Source: Prevotella sp. (GTDB lineage: Bacteria > Bacteroidota > Bacteroidia > Bacteroidales > Bacteroidaceae). From it: a DNA stretch of 64,000 bases. The stretch's first letter is position 1; the number at the start of each line of letters is the position of its first letter. The notes below the pieces were generated by a model that was not told the DNA's origin, searched no databases, and was given only the letters and a program-made list of their open reading frames with translations. Shown here in pieces: positions 39,408 through 48,563 of the stretch. The stretch is taken from contig DLZV01000016.1 of NCBI GenBank assembly GCA_003447235.1, positions 1-64,000 of the forward strand. The letters are read 5' to 3'. The position numbers and the translations under genes are program-made.

Positions 39408-42400
39408 ATGATTCTTTTTTTCAGGACAAGGTCGAAGAGCGTGATTGCCACGGAGGCAGATCACAAGCTTTCCAAAGAAGAGATAAGCGAACTTAGTTGG
39501 CTTTACGGCGATGCCGAGCCGGTAGATAATGATCAGCTGGAGGGATATTTCGTAGGCCCCCGGCGCGAGATGGTCACGCCGTGGAGCACCAACGCGGTAG
39601 AGATCACGCAGAACATGGCCCTGAAGGGAATCAGCCGCATAGAGGAGTATTTCCCCGTAGATACGCCCGAGGCCGACCACGACCCCATGCTCCAGCGCAT
39701 GTATGACGGTCTGGACCAGCAGATCTTCACCATCGACCACGCCCCCGAGCCTATCAAGCGCGTGGACGACCTCGAGAAGTTCAACGAGGAGGAGGGACTC
39801 GCCCTCTCGCCCGAGGAGATCGCCTACCTCCACAAGATAGAGAAGGAGAACGGACGCCCGCTCACGGACAGCGAGATCTTCGGTTTCGCTCAGATCAACT
39901 CCGAGCATTGCCGCCACAAGATCTTCGGAGGCACCTTCGTCATCGACGGCAAGGAGATGGAGTCGTCGCTCTTCAACATGATCAAGAAGACCACCCGCGA
40001 GAATCCGGGCAAAATCCTCTCCGCCTACAAGGACAACGTGGCCTTCGCCCAGGGACCCGTCATCGAGCAGTTTGCCCCGAAAAACCAATCTACGGCCGAC
40101 TACTTCCGTGTGAAGCCCGTGGAGAGCGTCATCTCTCTCAAGGCCGAGACCCACAACTTCCCGACGACCGTAGAGCCCTTCAATGGTGCCGCCACGGGCA
40201 CGGGCGGTGAGATCCGCGACCGTATGGGTGGTGGCGTAGGATCATGGCCCATCGCGGGCACGGCAGTCTATATGACGGCCTATCCCCGACTGAAGGGCGA
40301 CGACGGCAAGGAGCCCGCCCTGCGCGACTGGGAGGACATCCTGCCCGTGCGCCAATGGCTCTACCAGACGCCTGAGCAGATCCTCATCAAGGCCTCCAAT
40401 GGCGCCAGCGACTTCGGCAACAAGTTTGGCCAGCCCCTCATCACGGGATCCCTCCTCACCTTCGAGCACCAGGAGAATGACGAAAAATATGCCTACGACA
40501 AGGTGATCATGCTCGCCGGCGGTGTCGGCTACGGCACGAAGCGCGACTGCCTGAAGAAGGAGCCGCAGCCGGGCAACAAGGTCGTCGTGGTCGGTGGCGA
40601 TAACTACCGCATCGGACTGGGTGGCGGATCGGTATCGTCGGTCGATACGGGCCGCTATAGCAATGGTATCGAGCTCAACGCCGTCCAGCGTGCCAACCCC
40701 GAGATGCAGAAGCGCGCCTACAACCTCGTGCGCGCCCTCGTGGAGGAGGACGACAACCCCGTGGTCTCCATCCACGACCACGGATCGGCAGGCCACCTCA
40801 ACTGTCTCTCTGAGCTGGTGGAGGAGTGTGGCGGCCAGATCGACATGACCAAGCTGCCCATCGGCGACAAGACGCTGAGCGCCAAGGAGATCATCGCCAA
40901 CGAGTCGCAGGAGCGCATGGGTCTGCTCATCGACGAGAAGCACCTGGCCCATGTGGCGAAGATCGCCGAGCGTGAGCGTGCCCCGATGTATGTGGTCGGC
41001 GAGACCACGGGCGACGCCCACTTCTCCTTCGTCCAGGGCGATGGCGTGAAGCCTTTCGATCTCGACGTGGCCCAGATGTTCGGCCACTCGCCCAAGACCA
41101 TCATGCGCGACGAGAGCGTCGAGCGCCACTATGCACCCGTAGCCTATGACGCGGCCCATCTCGAGGAGTATCTCCGTCGTGTGCTGCAGCTGGAGGCCGT
41201 GGCCTGCAAGGACTGGCTCACCAACAAGGTGGACCGTAGCGTGACGGGCAAGGTGGCCCGCCAGCAATGCCAGGGTCGCCTGCAGTTGCCGTTGAGCGAC
41301 TGTGGCGTCGTGGCCCTCGACTATCGTGGCGAGAAGGGTATCGCCACGGCCCTCGGCCATGCGCCCCAGGCCGGACTGGCCTCGCCCGAGGCGGGTAGCG
41401 TGCTGAGTGTGGCCGAGTCGCTGACCAATATCGTCTGGGCACCCCTGGCCGACGGCATGGACTCCCTGAGCCTCTCGGCCAACTGGATGTGGCCCTGCCG
41501 CTCACAGAAGGGTGAGGACGCGCGCCTCTATCGTGCCGTCAAGGCCCTCTCCGACTTCTGCTGCGCCATCGGCGTCAATGTGCCGACCGGCAAGGACTCC
41601 CTGTCCCTGAGCCAGCAGTATCCCAATGGCGAGAAGATCATCTCTCCGGGCACGGTCATCGTGACAAGTGGTGGCGAGGTGAGCGACATCCGCAAGGTGG
41701 TCTCCCCCGTCCTCGTCAACGACAAAAACTCCCGACTCTATCATATCGACTTCTCCTTCTGCGAGCAGGAGCTGGGCGGCAGCGCCTTTGCCCAAAGCCT
41801 CAACAAGGTTGGCGACGACGTGCCGACGGTCAAGAACCCGCAGTACTTCTGCCAATGCTTCGAGGCCGTGCAGGAGCTCATCAACCGCGGCTGGATCCTC
41901 GCAGGCCACGATATCTCGGCTGGTGGTCTGATCACCACCCTGCTGGAGATGACGTTTGCCAATGTGGAGGGCGGTCTCCGCGTCAACCTCCACGACATCA
42001 AGGGCGACGACGTGGTGCGCAAGCTTTTCGCCGAGAATCCGGGTGTCGTCATCCAGGTGAGCGACGAGCATGCCGACGAGGTGCGCGACTTCCTGGAGGA
42101 GTGCTGCGTGGGCTATGCCCGCATCGCCCAGCCCACTCCCGAGCGTCGCGTGCTGAGCCTTAGCGATGGCACCTTCAAGCAGGAACTGGATATCGACGGC
42201 CTGCGCGACGTCTGGTACGAGACCTCCTATCTCCTCGACCGCGACCAGAGCTTCAACGGCATGGCGAAGAAGCGCTACACCAACTACAAGAAGCAGCCCG
42301 TGGAGATGCAGTTCAACCCCGACTTCACGGGAACGCTCGCCCAGTATGGCCTCAATGCCGACCGCTGGCAGACCACGACCGATGCCGACCGTCAGGCTGC

Positions 42401-43157
42401 GCCCAAGGCGGCTATCATCCGTGAGAAGGGCACCAATGGCGAGCGCGAGATGGCCTACGCCCTCTACCTCGCAGGCTTCGAGGTGAAGGACGTGATGATG
42501 ACCGACCTCATTAGTGGTCGCGAGACCCTGGAGGAGGTCAATATGATCGTCTTCTGTGGCGGATTCTCCAACTCCGACGTCCTGGGATCGGCCAAGGGAT
42601 GGGCGGGTGCCTTCCTCTACAATCCCAAGGCCAAGGAGGCGCTCGACCGCTTCTATGCGCGCGAGGATACGCTCTCGTTGGGCATCTGCAACGGTTGCCA
42701 GTTGATGGCGGAGCTCAACCTCATCAACCCGGAGCATGAGCACCAGACCCATCTCTGCCACAACAACTCGAAGAAGTTTGAGAGCGCCTTCCTCTCGGTC
42801 ACGATCCCTGAGAACGATAGCGTCATGTTCCACTCGCTCAGCGGCAACAAACTGGGCATATGGGTGGCCCACGGAGAGGGACGCTTCTATCTCCCCGAGC
42901 CCGAGGACCGCTACCATGTCGTGGCAAAATACAACTACGCTCAGTATCCTGGCAACCCCAACGGATCCGACTACAACGTGGCGGGCATCTGCTCGGCCGA
43001 CGGTCGTCACCTGGCCATGATGCCCCACCTGGAGCGTGCCATCTTCCCGTGGCAGCAGGGCTGGTATCCGCGCCATCGTCGTGCCGACGAGGTCACGCCT
43101 TGGATCGAGGCCTTCGTCAACGCACGCAAGTGGGTAGAGGAGGCTAAGAAGAAGTAG
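39408..43157 (+). CDS. purL: Phosphoribosylformylglycinamidine synthase, large form
   Basis: 1249 residues, the single-chain PurL. The fourth step of purine synthesis: converts FGAR to FGAM with glutamine and ATP. Seen: HCRHKIFGG and LKAETHNFPTTVEPFNGAATG in the N-terminal synthetase half, two AIRS-like halves, and a C-terminal class I glutamine amidotransferase with FCGGFSNSDVLGSAKG and the nucleophile C1094 in GICNGCQLM. The C-terminal GxGEGR-like AHGEGRF is also present. Cytoplasmic, apparently monocistronic, with its own promoter and a hairpin after it. Confidence 0.97.
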   Translation: MILFFRTRSKSVIATEADHKLSKEEISELSWLYGDAEPVDNDQLEGYFVGPRREMVTPWSTNAVEITQNMALKGISRIEEYFPVDTPEADHDPMLQRMYDGLDQQIFTIDHAPEPIKRVDDLEKFNEEEGLALSPEEIAYLHKIEKENGRPLTDSEIFGFAQINSEHCRHKIFGGTFVIDGKEMESSLFNMIKKTTRENPGKILSAYKDNVAFAQGPVIEQFAPKNQSTADYFRVKPVESVISLKAETHNFPTTVEPFNGAATGTGGEIRDRMGGGVGSWPIAGTAVYMTAYPRLKGDDGKEPALRDWEDILPVRQWLYQTPEQILIKASNGASDFGNKFGQPLITGSLLTFEHQENDEKYAYDKVIMLAGGVGYGTKRDCLKKEPQPGNKVVVVGGDNYRIGLGGGSVSSVDTGRYSNGIELNAVQRANPEMQKRAYNLVRALVEEDDNPVVSIHDHGSAGHLNCLSELVEECGGQIDMTKLPIGDKTLSAKEIIANESQERMGLLIDEKHLAHVAKIAERERAPMYVVGETTGDAHFSFVQGDGVKPFDLDVAQMFGHSPKTIMRDESVERHYAPVAYDAAHLEEYLRRVLQLEAVACKDWLTNKVDRSVTGKVARQQCQGRLQLPLSDCGVVALDYRGEKGIATALGHAPQAGLASPEAGSVLSVAESLTNIVWAPLADGMDSLSLSANWMWPCRSQKGEDARLYRAVKALSDFCCAIGVNVPTGKDSLSLSQQYPNGEKIISPGTVIVTSGGEVSDIRKVVSPVLVNDKNSRLYHIDFSFCEQELGGSAFAQSLNKVGDDVPTVKNPQYFCQCFEAVQELINRGWILAGHDISAGGLITTLLEMTFANVEGGLRVNLHDIKGDDVVRKLFAENPGVVIQVSDEHADEVRDFLEECCVGYARIAQPTPERRVLSLSDGTFKQELDIDGLRDVWYETSYLLDRDQSFNGMAKKRYTNYKKQPVEMQFNPDFTGTLAQYGLNADRWQTTTDADRQAAPKAAIIREKGTNGEREMAYALYLAGFEVKDVMMTDLISGRETLEEVNMIVFCGGFSNSDVLGSAKGWAGAFLYNPKAKEALDRFYAREDTLSLGICNGCQLMAELNLINPEHEHQTHLCHNNSKKFESAFLSVTIPENDSVMFHSLSGNKLGIWVAHGEGRFYLPEPEDRYHVVAKYNYAQYPGNPNGSDYNVAGICSADGRHLAMMPHLERAIFPWQQGWYPRHRRADEVTPWIEAFVNARKWVEEAKKK

Positions 43158-43213
43158 GATGGCGAGGCGGCCCCGCGTGCCGTCACCTCCATCTTATGGC
43201 AAAATATATGTGG

Positions 43214-43251
43214 TTAGTCCAATCGGCCCTCTCGGGGGCGGGTTGGACTAA
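43214..43251 (+). terminator. Terminator-like hairpin after purL
   Basis: TTAGTCCAA (43214-43222) pairs with TTGGACTAA (43243-43251), with a GC-rich inner stem (GGCCC/GGGGC). The T tract is poor (TCAATTCTTT). Confidence 0.5.
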
Positions 43252-43386
43252 TCAATTCTTTAACAAGAGGATATCTATTGATCTGACAAGGGAATATCTG
43301 TTCTTCTAGCAAGCGATATCAATTCTTCTAACGAGCGGATATCAATTAATCTGACAAGTGATTATCTATACATCTAACAAGAGAGT
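43251..43386. repeat. 22-23-bp tandem repeat, six units, abutting a start codon
   Basis: Units start at 43251, 43273, 43296, 43318, 43341 and 43364 (ATCAATTCTTCTAACGAGCG-GAT and variants). The last unit ends at 43386, directly before the ATG of the chromate transporter gene at 43387, so the array makes up the whole upstream region. Confidence 0.9.
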
Positions 43387-43929
43387 ATGAAATTTTATTG
43401 GGAGAGTTTCAAGACATTCTTCAAGATTGGCGCCTTCACCCTCGGGGGTGGCTATGCGATGATCCCAATCATCGAGGCGGAGGTGGTGGAGAAGCGCAAA
43501 TGGATCGGGAAAGAGGAGTTTCTCGACCTCATCGCCATCGCGCAGAGCTGTCCGGGCGTCTTCGCCATCAACATCAGCGTCTTCATCGGCTACAAGCTCC
43601 GCAAGATACGGGGCGCGTTCTGCACGGCCCTCGGTACGGCCCTGCCCTCGTTTCTCATCATTCTGCTCATCGCCATGTTCTTCCATCGCTTCATGGAGGT
43701 GGGCTGGATCGCAGCCATGTTCCGTGGCATCCGTCCGGCCGTGGTGGCCCTGATAGCCGTCCCGACCTTCAACCTCGCCAAACGGGCGCGGATCGGGTTG
43801 GCCAACTGCTGGATACCGCTCATCTCGGCCCTGCTGATATGGAAATTGGGCGTCAATCCCGTCATGATCATTCTGGCGGCCGGCCTGGGTGGCTATGTCT
43901 ATGGACGCTATGTCAAGCCCACGGAATAA
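43387..43929 (+). CDS. Chromate transporter, first half (ChrA domain)
   Basis: 180 residues, four to six hydrophobic segments, starting MKFYWESFKTFFKIGAFTLG. The motif FTLGGGYAMIPIIEAEVVEK is the signature of the chromate ion transporter (CHR) N-terminal domain. Many Bacteroidetes have two short single-domain CHR genes in tandem that together form the transporter in the inner membrane. The second half starts 27 bases after this stop. Real substrate uncertain (chromate or sulphate-like anions). Confidence 0.92.
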   Translation: MKFYWESFKTFFKIGAFTLGGGYAMIPIIEAEVVEKRKWIGKEEFLDLIAIAQSCPGVFAINISVFIGYKLRKIRGAFCTALGTALPSFLIILLIAMFFHRFMEVGWIAAMFRGIRPAVVALIAVPTFNLAKRARIGLANCWIPLISALLIWKLGVNPVMIILAAGLGGYVYGRYVKPTE

Positions 43930-43956
43930 AAATGCTCACGGAAAAATCGTTGAATT

Positions 43957-44532
43957 ATGATCTTCTTACAACTCTTCCTCACGTTTTTCATCATAGGTCT
44001 CTTCGGATTTGGTGGCGGCTACGGCATGCTCTCGCTCATCCAGGCCGAGACGGTCGTGAAGCACCATTGGCTCTCCTCCTCGGAGTTTACCAATATCGTC
44101 GCCATCTCCCAAATGACGCCAGGCCCTATCGGTATCAACTCGGCCACCTACTGTGGCTATGCCGCGGCCCACAACGCGGGCTTCGACGGGATGATGGCCG
44201 TGCTCGGTAGCGCCACGGCCACCTTTGCCCTCGTCCTGCCGAGTTTCATCCTGATGGTCCTCATCAGCCGCATGTTTATGAAGTATATGCGCACCCCAGC
44301 CGTCCAGAGCGTCTTCATGGGCCTTCGCCCGGCCGTCGTCGGCCTCCTGGCTGCCGCCACGCTCCTGCTTTGTGATGTGGAAAACTTCTCCTCGCCCGAT
44401 ATCAATCCCTGGCAGTTTGGCGTGAGCCTCTTCCTCTTCTTCGCCACCTTTATTGGTACGATGTGGATGAAGATCAACCCCATCCGCATGATCTGCTTTG
44501 CTGCCTTCGCGGGCCTCGTCCTGCTCTATTGA
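43957..44532 (+). CDS. Chromate transporter, second half (ChrA domain)
   Basis: 191 residues, again all hydrophobic helices, with the CHR signature FFIIGLFGFGGGYGMLSLIQ and MTPGPIGINSATYCG. It pairs with the preceding gene: both are short-chain CHR proteins expected to insert with opposite orientation. A bidirectional terminator lies 130 bases downstream. Confidence 0.92.
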   Translation: MIFLQLFLTFFIIGLFGFGGGYGMLSLIQAETVVKHHWLSSSEFTNIVAISQMTPGPIGINSATYCGYAAAHNAGFDGMMAVLGSATATFALVLPSFILMVLISRMFMKYMRTPAVQSVFMGLRPAVVGLLAAATLLLCDVENFSSPDINPWQFGVSLFLFFATFIGTMWMKINPIRMICFAAFAGLVLLY

Positions 44533-44640
44533 CGTCGCCTTCTATCGAAGTCCTGCTCTGTAGAAGTCTCGCTCTCTTGAATTCCAGCTCTCTCGTCGTC
44601 CTGCTTTCTCGTCATCCTGCTCTCTCGAAGTCCCGCATGT
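44529..44640. repeat. 16-bp tandem repeat, seven units
   Basis: Units of the type TCGAAGTCCTGCTCTC start at 44529 (degenerate, overlapping the stop of the second chr gene) and then at 44545, 44561, 44577, 44593, 44609 and 44625. Confidence 0.85.
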
Positions 44641-44663
44641 TTCTTTAGAGATTTCCTTACACG

Positions 44664-44713
44664 AAAAGCGCCAAGGTTGTTTGCTTCTATTGAAAACAAC
44701 CTTGGCGCTTTTT
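44664..44713. terminator. Bidirectional rho-independent terminator
   Basis: AAAAGCGCCAAGGTTGTTT pairs almost perfectly with the AACAACCTTGGCGCTTTTT on the other side of a short loop. A on the left and T on the right suit both strands: chr genes (plus) and the amylase gene (minus) converge here. Confidence 0.9.
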
Positions 44714-44733
44714 ATTCGGATGACTTTCTACTG

Positions 44734-46737
44734 TTACTTCACCATGATCTTTTTGCCCTTGTGGAGATAGATGCCCCGTCTAAGGGGTGGCGTCACGCGC
44801 TGGCCTGAGAGCGTGTAGTAGTGGTCGTCGGAGAGGGTGGGGCGGTCGGTCGCCACGTCCTCGACGCCCATGGTCGTCGTCACGTCCTTTACCAGATATT
44901 TGCCACCGCTCTTCTCGCCCGTCACCTCGAAAAAGGCGTCGTGCCGGATGTTGTTGATGTCCACGGTCTGCTGCTGGCCGGCATTGTCTGCCGTGCCGAT
45001 ACTGAATACGAAATTGATGTTGTCTTCGGGCGTGGTCATCGTGTAGCTCTTGCAGAACCATTTCTTGCCGCCCACGGTCTGGGTGGTCGTGACGTGGTCG
45101 CCCGGCCAGTCGGTTGCCGTGTGGGATCCGCCCCAGGAGTGGAAGTTGATGTAGCTGGTCCATGCCACGGCATCGCCATTGACATAGACCGTGATGTCGT
45201 AGGGCTGGAACTCGCCTATCTCATACTGGCGCGTGATGACACCCCGCACCTTGCCATCGACCAGGAGACCCACCTTCAGGGTCGTCTTGCCCGTAGGTAT
45301 CGTGAGGGTCGTGCCGCTCTGTGCCTTCGTGCTCTGTGGCGTCGGCTCGCTACCGTCGAGGGTATAGACGAGCTGGGCGTCCTTAGAGGCCGATACGGCC
45401 GTGAGGCGCGCCTTCTGGGCCCCGTCATGATAGCTTCCTGAGGGCAGGTCCGTCCAGGCGCTCTCCACCTCGGGCGAGAGATAGTAGGCGTAGTGGTAGC
45501 CGCTCAGCACCTTCACATAGAACGACTCGTCGGGATCGGCCATGCCGCTTCCCACCACGGCCAGCAGTTTTCCGCGCGTGCCCTGGGTTGTCACGCCATA
45601 GTAGGCTGCCGAGCTGCGGTAGCTGGCGAAGGTGCTCGTGCTCGTCACGCCCGCCAGATGGCGCGCGTCGATCATGGACTTGATCTCGCGGGTGTAGGCC
45701 TGCCAATGGGGGAGAAAGACGCAGGGCGTGCCCGGCATGGCGAGGAGATAGGCGTTTGCTGCGAGCGTGTCCTTGCGTATCGGATCGTTCTGCTCGCTGG
45801 CGCTACGGTATTGTGTATCGTGGTTCTCCACAAACGTCACGGCATAGCGTCGGTAGGCCTCATCGCCCACCAAGGTCTTCGTATTGGCCAGCTTCGACCA
45901 GTCGCCACCATTGATGGCGTCGCGTACCGTGTAGCGGAAGGGGAAGTCGAAGGCCGCGCTCTGCTTCTCCGTACTGTCTATCCATGTCTTCACCTTCGCG
46001 ACGTTGCCGTCGAAAAACTCGCCTACGGAATAGGCCACGTTGGCCGCGCGGTTGTAGTCGGCCACGTGCGACCCGCCAAAGCCCTTCACCATGTCGTAGC
46101 GAAAACCGCTATAGCCGAGATCCTCCACGAGGTACTGCTCATAGGCCTTGACCACCCGTTGCACGTTGGGACTTTGGTGGTCGAGGTCGCGCATGCCATC
46201 CCAGTCTTCACCCTCGTCCTTGTGGCTGCCGAGCGAGATACCCTGCCTTTGTGCTTCGGCTGCGGTTTTTCCTTGGTCGTCGTCGGACGTGATGTCGGAC
46301 GACTGGAGTTGGTAGGTCGTGCCGCGATACTCCTCCTTGGGGAAGGAGAACCAACCGTTCGTGTTGTGGTGGTTGACCACCACGTCGGCCAGGACCCCCA
46401 CCCCGTTTTGGCGCATGGCCCCGATCATCGACCGGAGTTCCGCCTCGCTACCAAAACTGGAGTTTTGGTCGAAGTAGTAATAGGGTGTGTAGCCCATCAC
46501 GTTGTGCTCCTCCAGACACTTTCCGCTTTGGGGCACCCATAGCAGGGAAAAATACGACCCCAGTTCCGGGGCTTGTTTCTCCAGGTTCTTCCATTGGCTG
46601 TCGCTATAGGAGTCCCAGTAGAAGCCCTGTAGCATCACACCCTCATAGCCCGTCGGCCACCCTTGTGCAAGGGCCGGCGACGCCATGGCCGCACAAAATG
46701 CTGCCGTGAGTATCTTCTTCATCTTGTTTTTCTTCAT
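44734..46737 (-). CDS. Secreted GH13 alpha-amylase with starch-binding module and type IX-like tail
   Basis: 667 residues (or 662 from the ATG at 46722). A signal peptide ends ALAQ and has no lipobox cysteine, unlike the surface lipoprotein SusG. GH13 catalytic residues: D215 (GFRYDMVKGF), E240 (SVGEFFDG) and D307 (ENHDTQ). After the barrel come a chitobiase-like C-terminal domain (DAQLVYTLDGSEPTPQ), a CBM26-like starch-binding module (VNGDAVAWTSYINFHSWGG), and a C-terminal sorting tail (YYTLSGQRVT...GIYLHKGKKIMVK) like that of the secreted protein at 1494. It would cut starch outside the cell. Last gene after susF, but separated by a terminator and a repeat. Confidence 0.92.
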   Translation of the reverse strand: MKKNKMKKILTAAFCAAMASPALAQGWPTGYEGVMLQGFYWDSYSDSQWKNLEKQAPELGSYFSLLWVPQSGKCLEEHNVMGYTPYYYFDQNSSFGSEAELRSMIGAMRQNGVGVLADVVVNHHNTNGWFSFPKEEYRGTTYQLQSSDITSDDDQGKTAAEAQRQGISLGSHKDEGEDWDGMRDLDHQSPNVQRVVKAYEQYLVEDLGYSGFRYDMVKGFGGSHVADYNRAANVAYSVGEFFDGNVAKVKTWIDSTEKQSAAFDFPFRYTVRDAINGGDWSKLANTKTLVGDEAYRRYAVTFVENHDTQYRSASEQNDPIRKDTLAANAYLLAMPGTPCVFLPHWQAYTREIKSMIDARHLAGVTSTSTFASYRSSAAYYGVTTQGTRGKLLAVVGSGMADPDESFYVKVLSGYHYAYYLSPEVESAWTDLPSGSYHDGAQKARLTAVSASKDAQLVYTLDGSEPTPQSTKAQSGTTLTIPTGKTTLKVGLLVDGKVRGVITRQYEIGEFQPYDITVYVNGDAVAWTSYINFHSWGGSHTATDWPGDHVTTTQTVGGKKWFCKSYTMTTPEDNINFVFSIGTADNAGQQQTVDINNIRHDAFFEVTGEKSGGKYLVKDVTTTMGVEDVATDRPTLSDDHYYTLSGQRVTPPLRRGIYLHKGKKIMVK

Positions 46738-46800
46738 ATCGATCGTTGTTTTGATGGTGATTGTCTATTGTTTTTGCCTAAGCCTAAGCCTATGCTTCTG

Positions 46801-46860
46801 TTTCTGCTCTTGTTTATGTTTCTGCTCTTGTTTATGCTTCTGCTCTTGTTTATGCTTCTG
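46801..46860. repeat. 18-bp tandem repeat upstream of the amylase
   Basis: Units of the type TATGCTTCTGCTCTTGTT start at 46815 and 46833, with partial copies at 46801 and 46851. The array lies in the presumed leader of the amylase gene, with short AAGCCT repeats at 46780-46790 beside it. Confidence 0.8.
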
Positions 46861-47013
46861 CAAAAATAAGCATTACCGTCCAATCCTGCACGTCCTGCTC
46901 TCGTTCGATCGCCTTTTGATTGGGCAATCGGTTGCGCTACGTCTTCTCGATATCCCATGATTGCTACATGAAGACATTGGCGTAGCAACCCATGGGAAAA
47001 GAAAGCGGGCACG

Positions 47014-47044
47014 AAAAAAGGAGCCCCACGTGGGAGACTCCTTT
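47014..47044 (-). terminator. Terminator between susF and the amylase gene
   Basis: On the minus strand AAAGGAG pairs with CTCCTTT around CTCCCACGTGGGG (itself palindromic) and is followed by TTTCG. It lies about 45 bases after susF, so amylase expression would need readthrough or its own promoter. Confidence 0.65.
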
Positions 47045-47089
47045 CTTGAACTTGGTTCATGATGAACCTTTGCGGTATGAAAAAGCAGG

Positions 47090-48490
47090 TCACTTCTTGG
47101 TAATCACGACATGGTTCTTGCCCTCGCAGGAGATGTAGAGCTTGAAGTCGTAGGTGCCAGCCTCGACATTGAGGTTGGTGCCATTGTTCTGGGTGAGGTT
47201 TTGGAAGTTGTTGCCGTCGCCATTGGCGCCACCCCAAGAGATGTCCCAATCGTGATTCATACGGAACTTCAGAGTGCCGGTCTTGCCTATCTTCACGTTG
47301 TTGGCCTCCCATGCGCCACTCTCCTTGTTGTAGGTGAGATCGACATCGCCACCCCAGTCGTTGAAGTCGCCGATGATGGAGATGTAGTTCACTTTCTCCA
47401 GGCTATAGCTCATGGCCGAGAGATCGACGTTGATCTGGTAGAAGCCAGCACCAGTCTTGATGTTTTCTTCGCCATCCTGCACCAGTCGGCCGGCCTCGCC
47501 ATTGGGATCCTGACCCCAGTCGTTATCCCAGTTGTCGGCATTGGGCTTGAACTTGAACTCGCCATCGAGGTAGTAGTAGCCCTGGTACTTGCCGTCGAAG
47601 TTGCCGCCCCAGAGCGGGTTGGATGTTGACCAGCTGCTCTCGTTGCCGATCTCATAGATATACTCGGCAAAGTTGAGATCCTCGATCTTGTAGCTATAGT
47701 TCATCATGTTGATGGTCATGCGATGGTAGCCTGCCTTCTCGATCTTGCCCGCCTTGGGCTGATTGGTCGTCAGGTTGCCCTCGGCTGCTACGTCGCCATC
47801 CGTCACGACACCCACGACGCCCTTCTCGCCCTCGGCCCAGAAGTCGCCCTCGTAGTTGGTCTTCGGGATGATCTTCCAGTACTGGTTGTCGCTCGTGGTC
47901 TTGAAGACGATCTGGAACTCGGGGTTGTCATAGACATTGCCGTCTCCCAGATGGGTGAAGGCCTGAGCGCCCTCCTTGGACCAGCCATCCGTGAACATGT
48001 CGCCGACCAGATAGTATGCCTCGTCGATAAACGGGGCCACGATGGTCACGTTGACGGTAGCCGATCCCGTGTTGAGGATGGTCACGCCATCAGGGGTGGC
48101 TGCAAAGCCACGCACGTCGAGGGCCACGCTACGGTCGCAGGGGCGCTTGCCATAGAGGCTCTCGATGGCCGTCTTAAACTCGGTCGAGGCGACGAGTCCC
48201 TGCTCGTTGGCCTGCAGGGTGATGGCGTTGGCCTTCTCGCCGTCGTTGACAGCTACGGTATAGTAGCTGCTGGCGGTTGTGTTGGTGGTCGTCACCTTGG
48301 GGACAAACAGCTGGACGCTGTCGGCCGTGAGCGTGCCGAAATTGATGGCAGGCGCGTTGCCGATGGCCAGTTTCACGTCTTTGGATGCCTCGGGGTCGCT
48401 ATGCTGCGGATCGCTCCAGCCCTCATAGCTATCGGAAGCGCAAGAGGCGAGCGCCAGGGCGAATCCGAATATCAATATGCTCTTTTTCAT
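47090..48490 (-). CDS. susF: SusF/SusE-family starch-binding outer-membrane lipoprotein
   Basis: 466 residues with a lipoprotein signal (FALALASC, cysteine 17). An N-terminal SusE-type domain is followed by tandem beta-sandwich modules with aromatic starch-binding patches (DMFTDGWSKEGAQAF, WGGNFDGKYQGYYY, IGDFNDWGGDVDL). Members sit on the cell surface and hold starch near SusC/D. Position after susE and spacing of 73 bases fit one operon. Which of the two is truly SusE or SusF orthologous is uncertain. Confidence 0.85.
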   Translation of the reverse strand: MKKSILIFGFALALASCASDSYEGWSDPQHSDPEASKDVKLAIGNAPAINFGTLTADSVQLFVPKVTTTNTTASSYYTVAVNDGEKANAITLQANEQGLVASTEFKTAIESLYGKRPCDRSVALDVRGFAATPDGVTILNTGSATVNVTIVAPFIDEAYYLVGDMFTDGWSKEGAQAFTHLGDGNVYDNPEFQIVFKTTSDNQYWKIIPKTNYEGDFWAEGEKGVVGVVTDGDVAAEGNLTTNQPKAGKIEKAGYHRMTINMMNYSYKIEDLNFAEYIYEIGNESSWSTSNPLWGGNFDGKYQGYYYLDGEFKFKPNADNWDNDWGQDPNGEAGRLVQDGEENIKTGAGFYQINVDLSAMSYSLEKVNYISIIGDFNDWGGDVDLTYNKESGAWEANNVKIGKTGTLKFRMNHDWDISWGGANGDGNNFQNLTQNNGTNLNVEAGTYDFKLYISCEGKNHVVITKK

Positions 48491-48563
48491 TGTTCTGTCT
48501 TCTTTCGGTTATGGGTGGGGAGCATCTCGGGGAGACCCTCCCCACCATCTTCTTTATAAAAGA

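Noticed and set aside
46734..47312. Minus-strand frame with INKSR repeats upstream of the amylase
   Set aside because: Overlaps the 3' end of susF in another frame and reflects only the 18-bp repeat.
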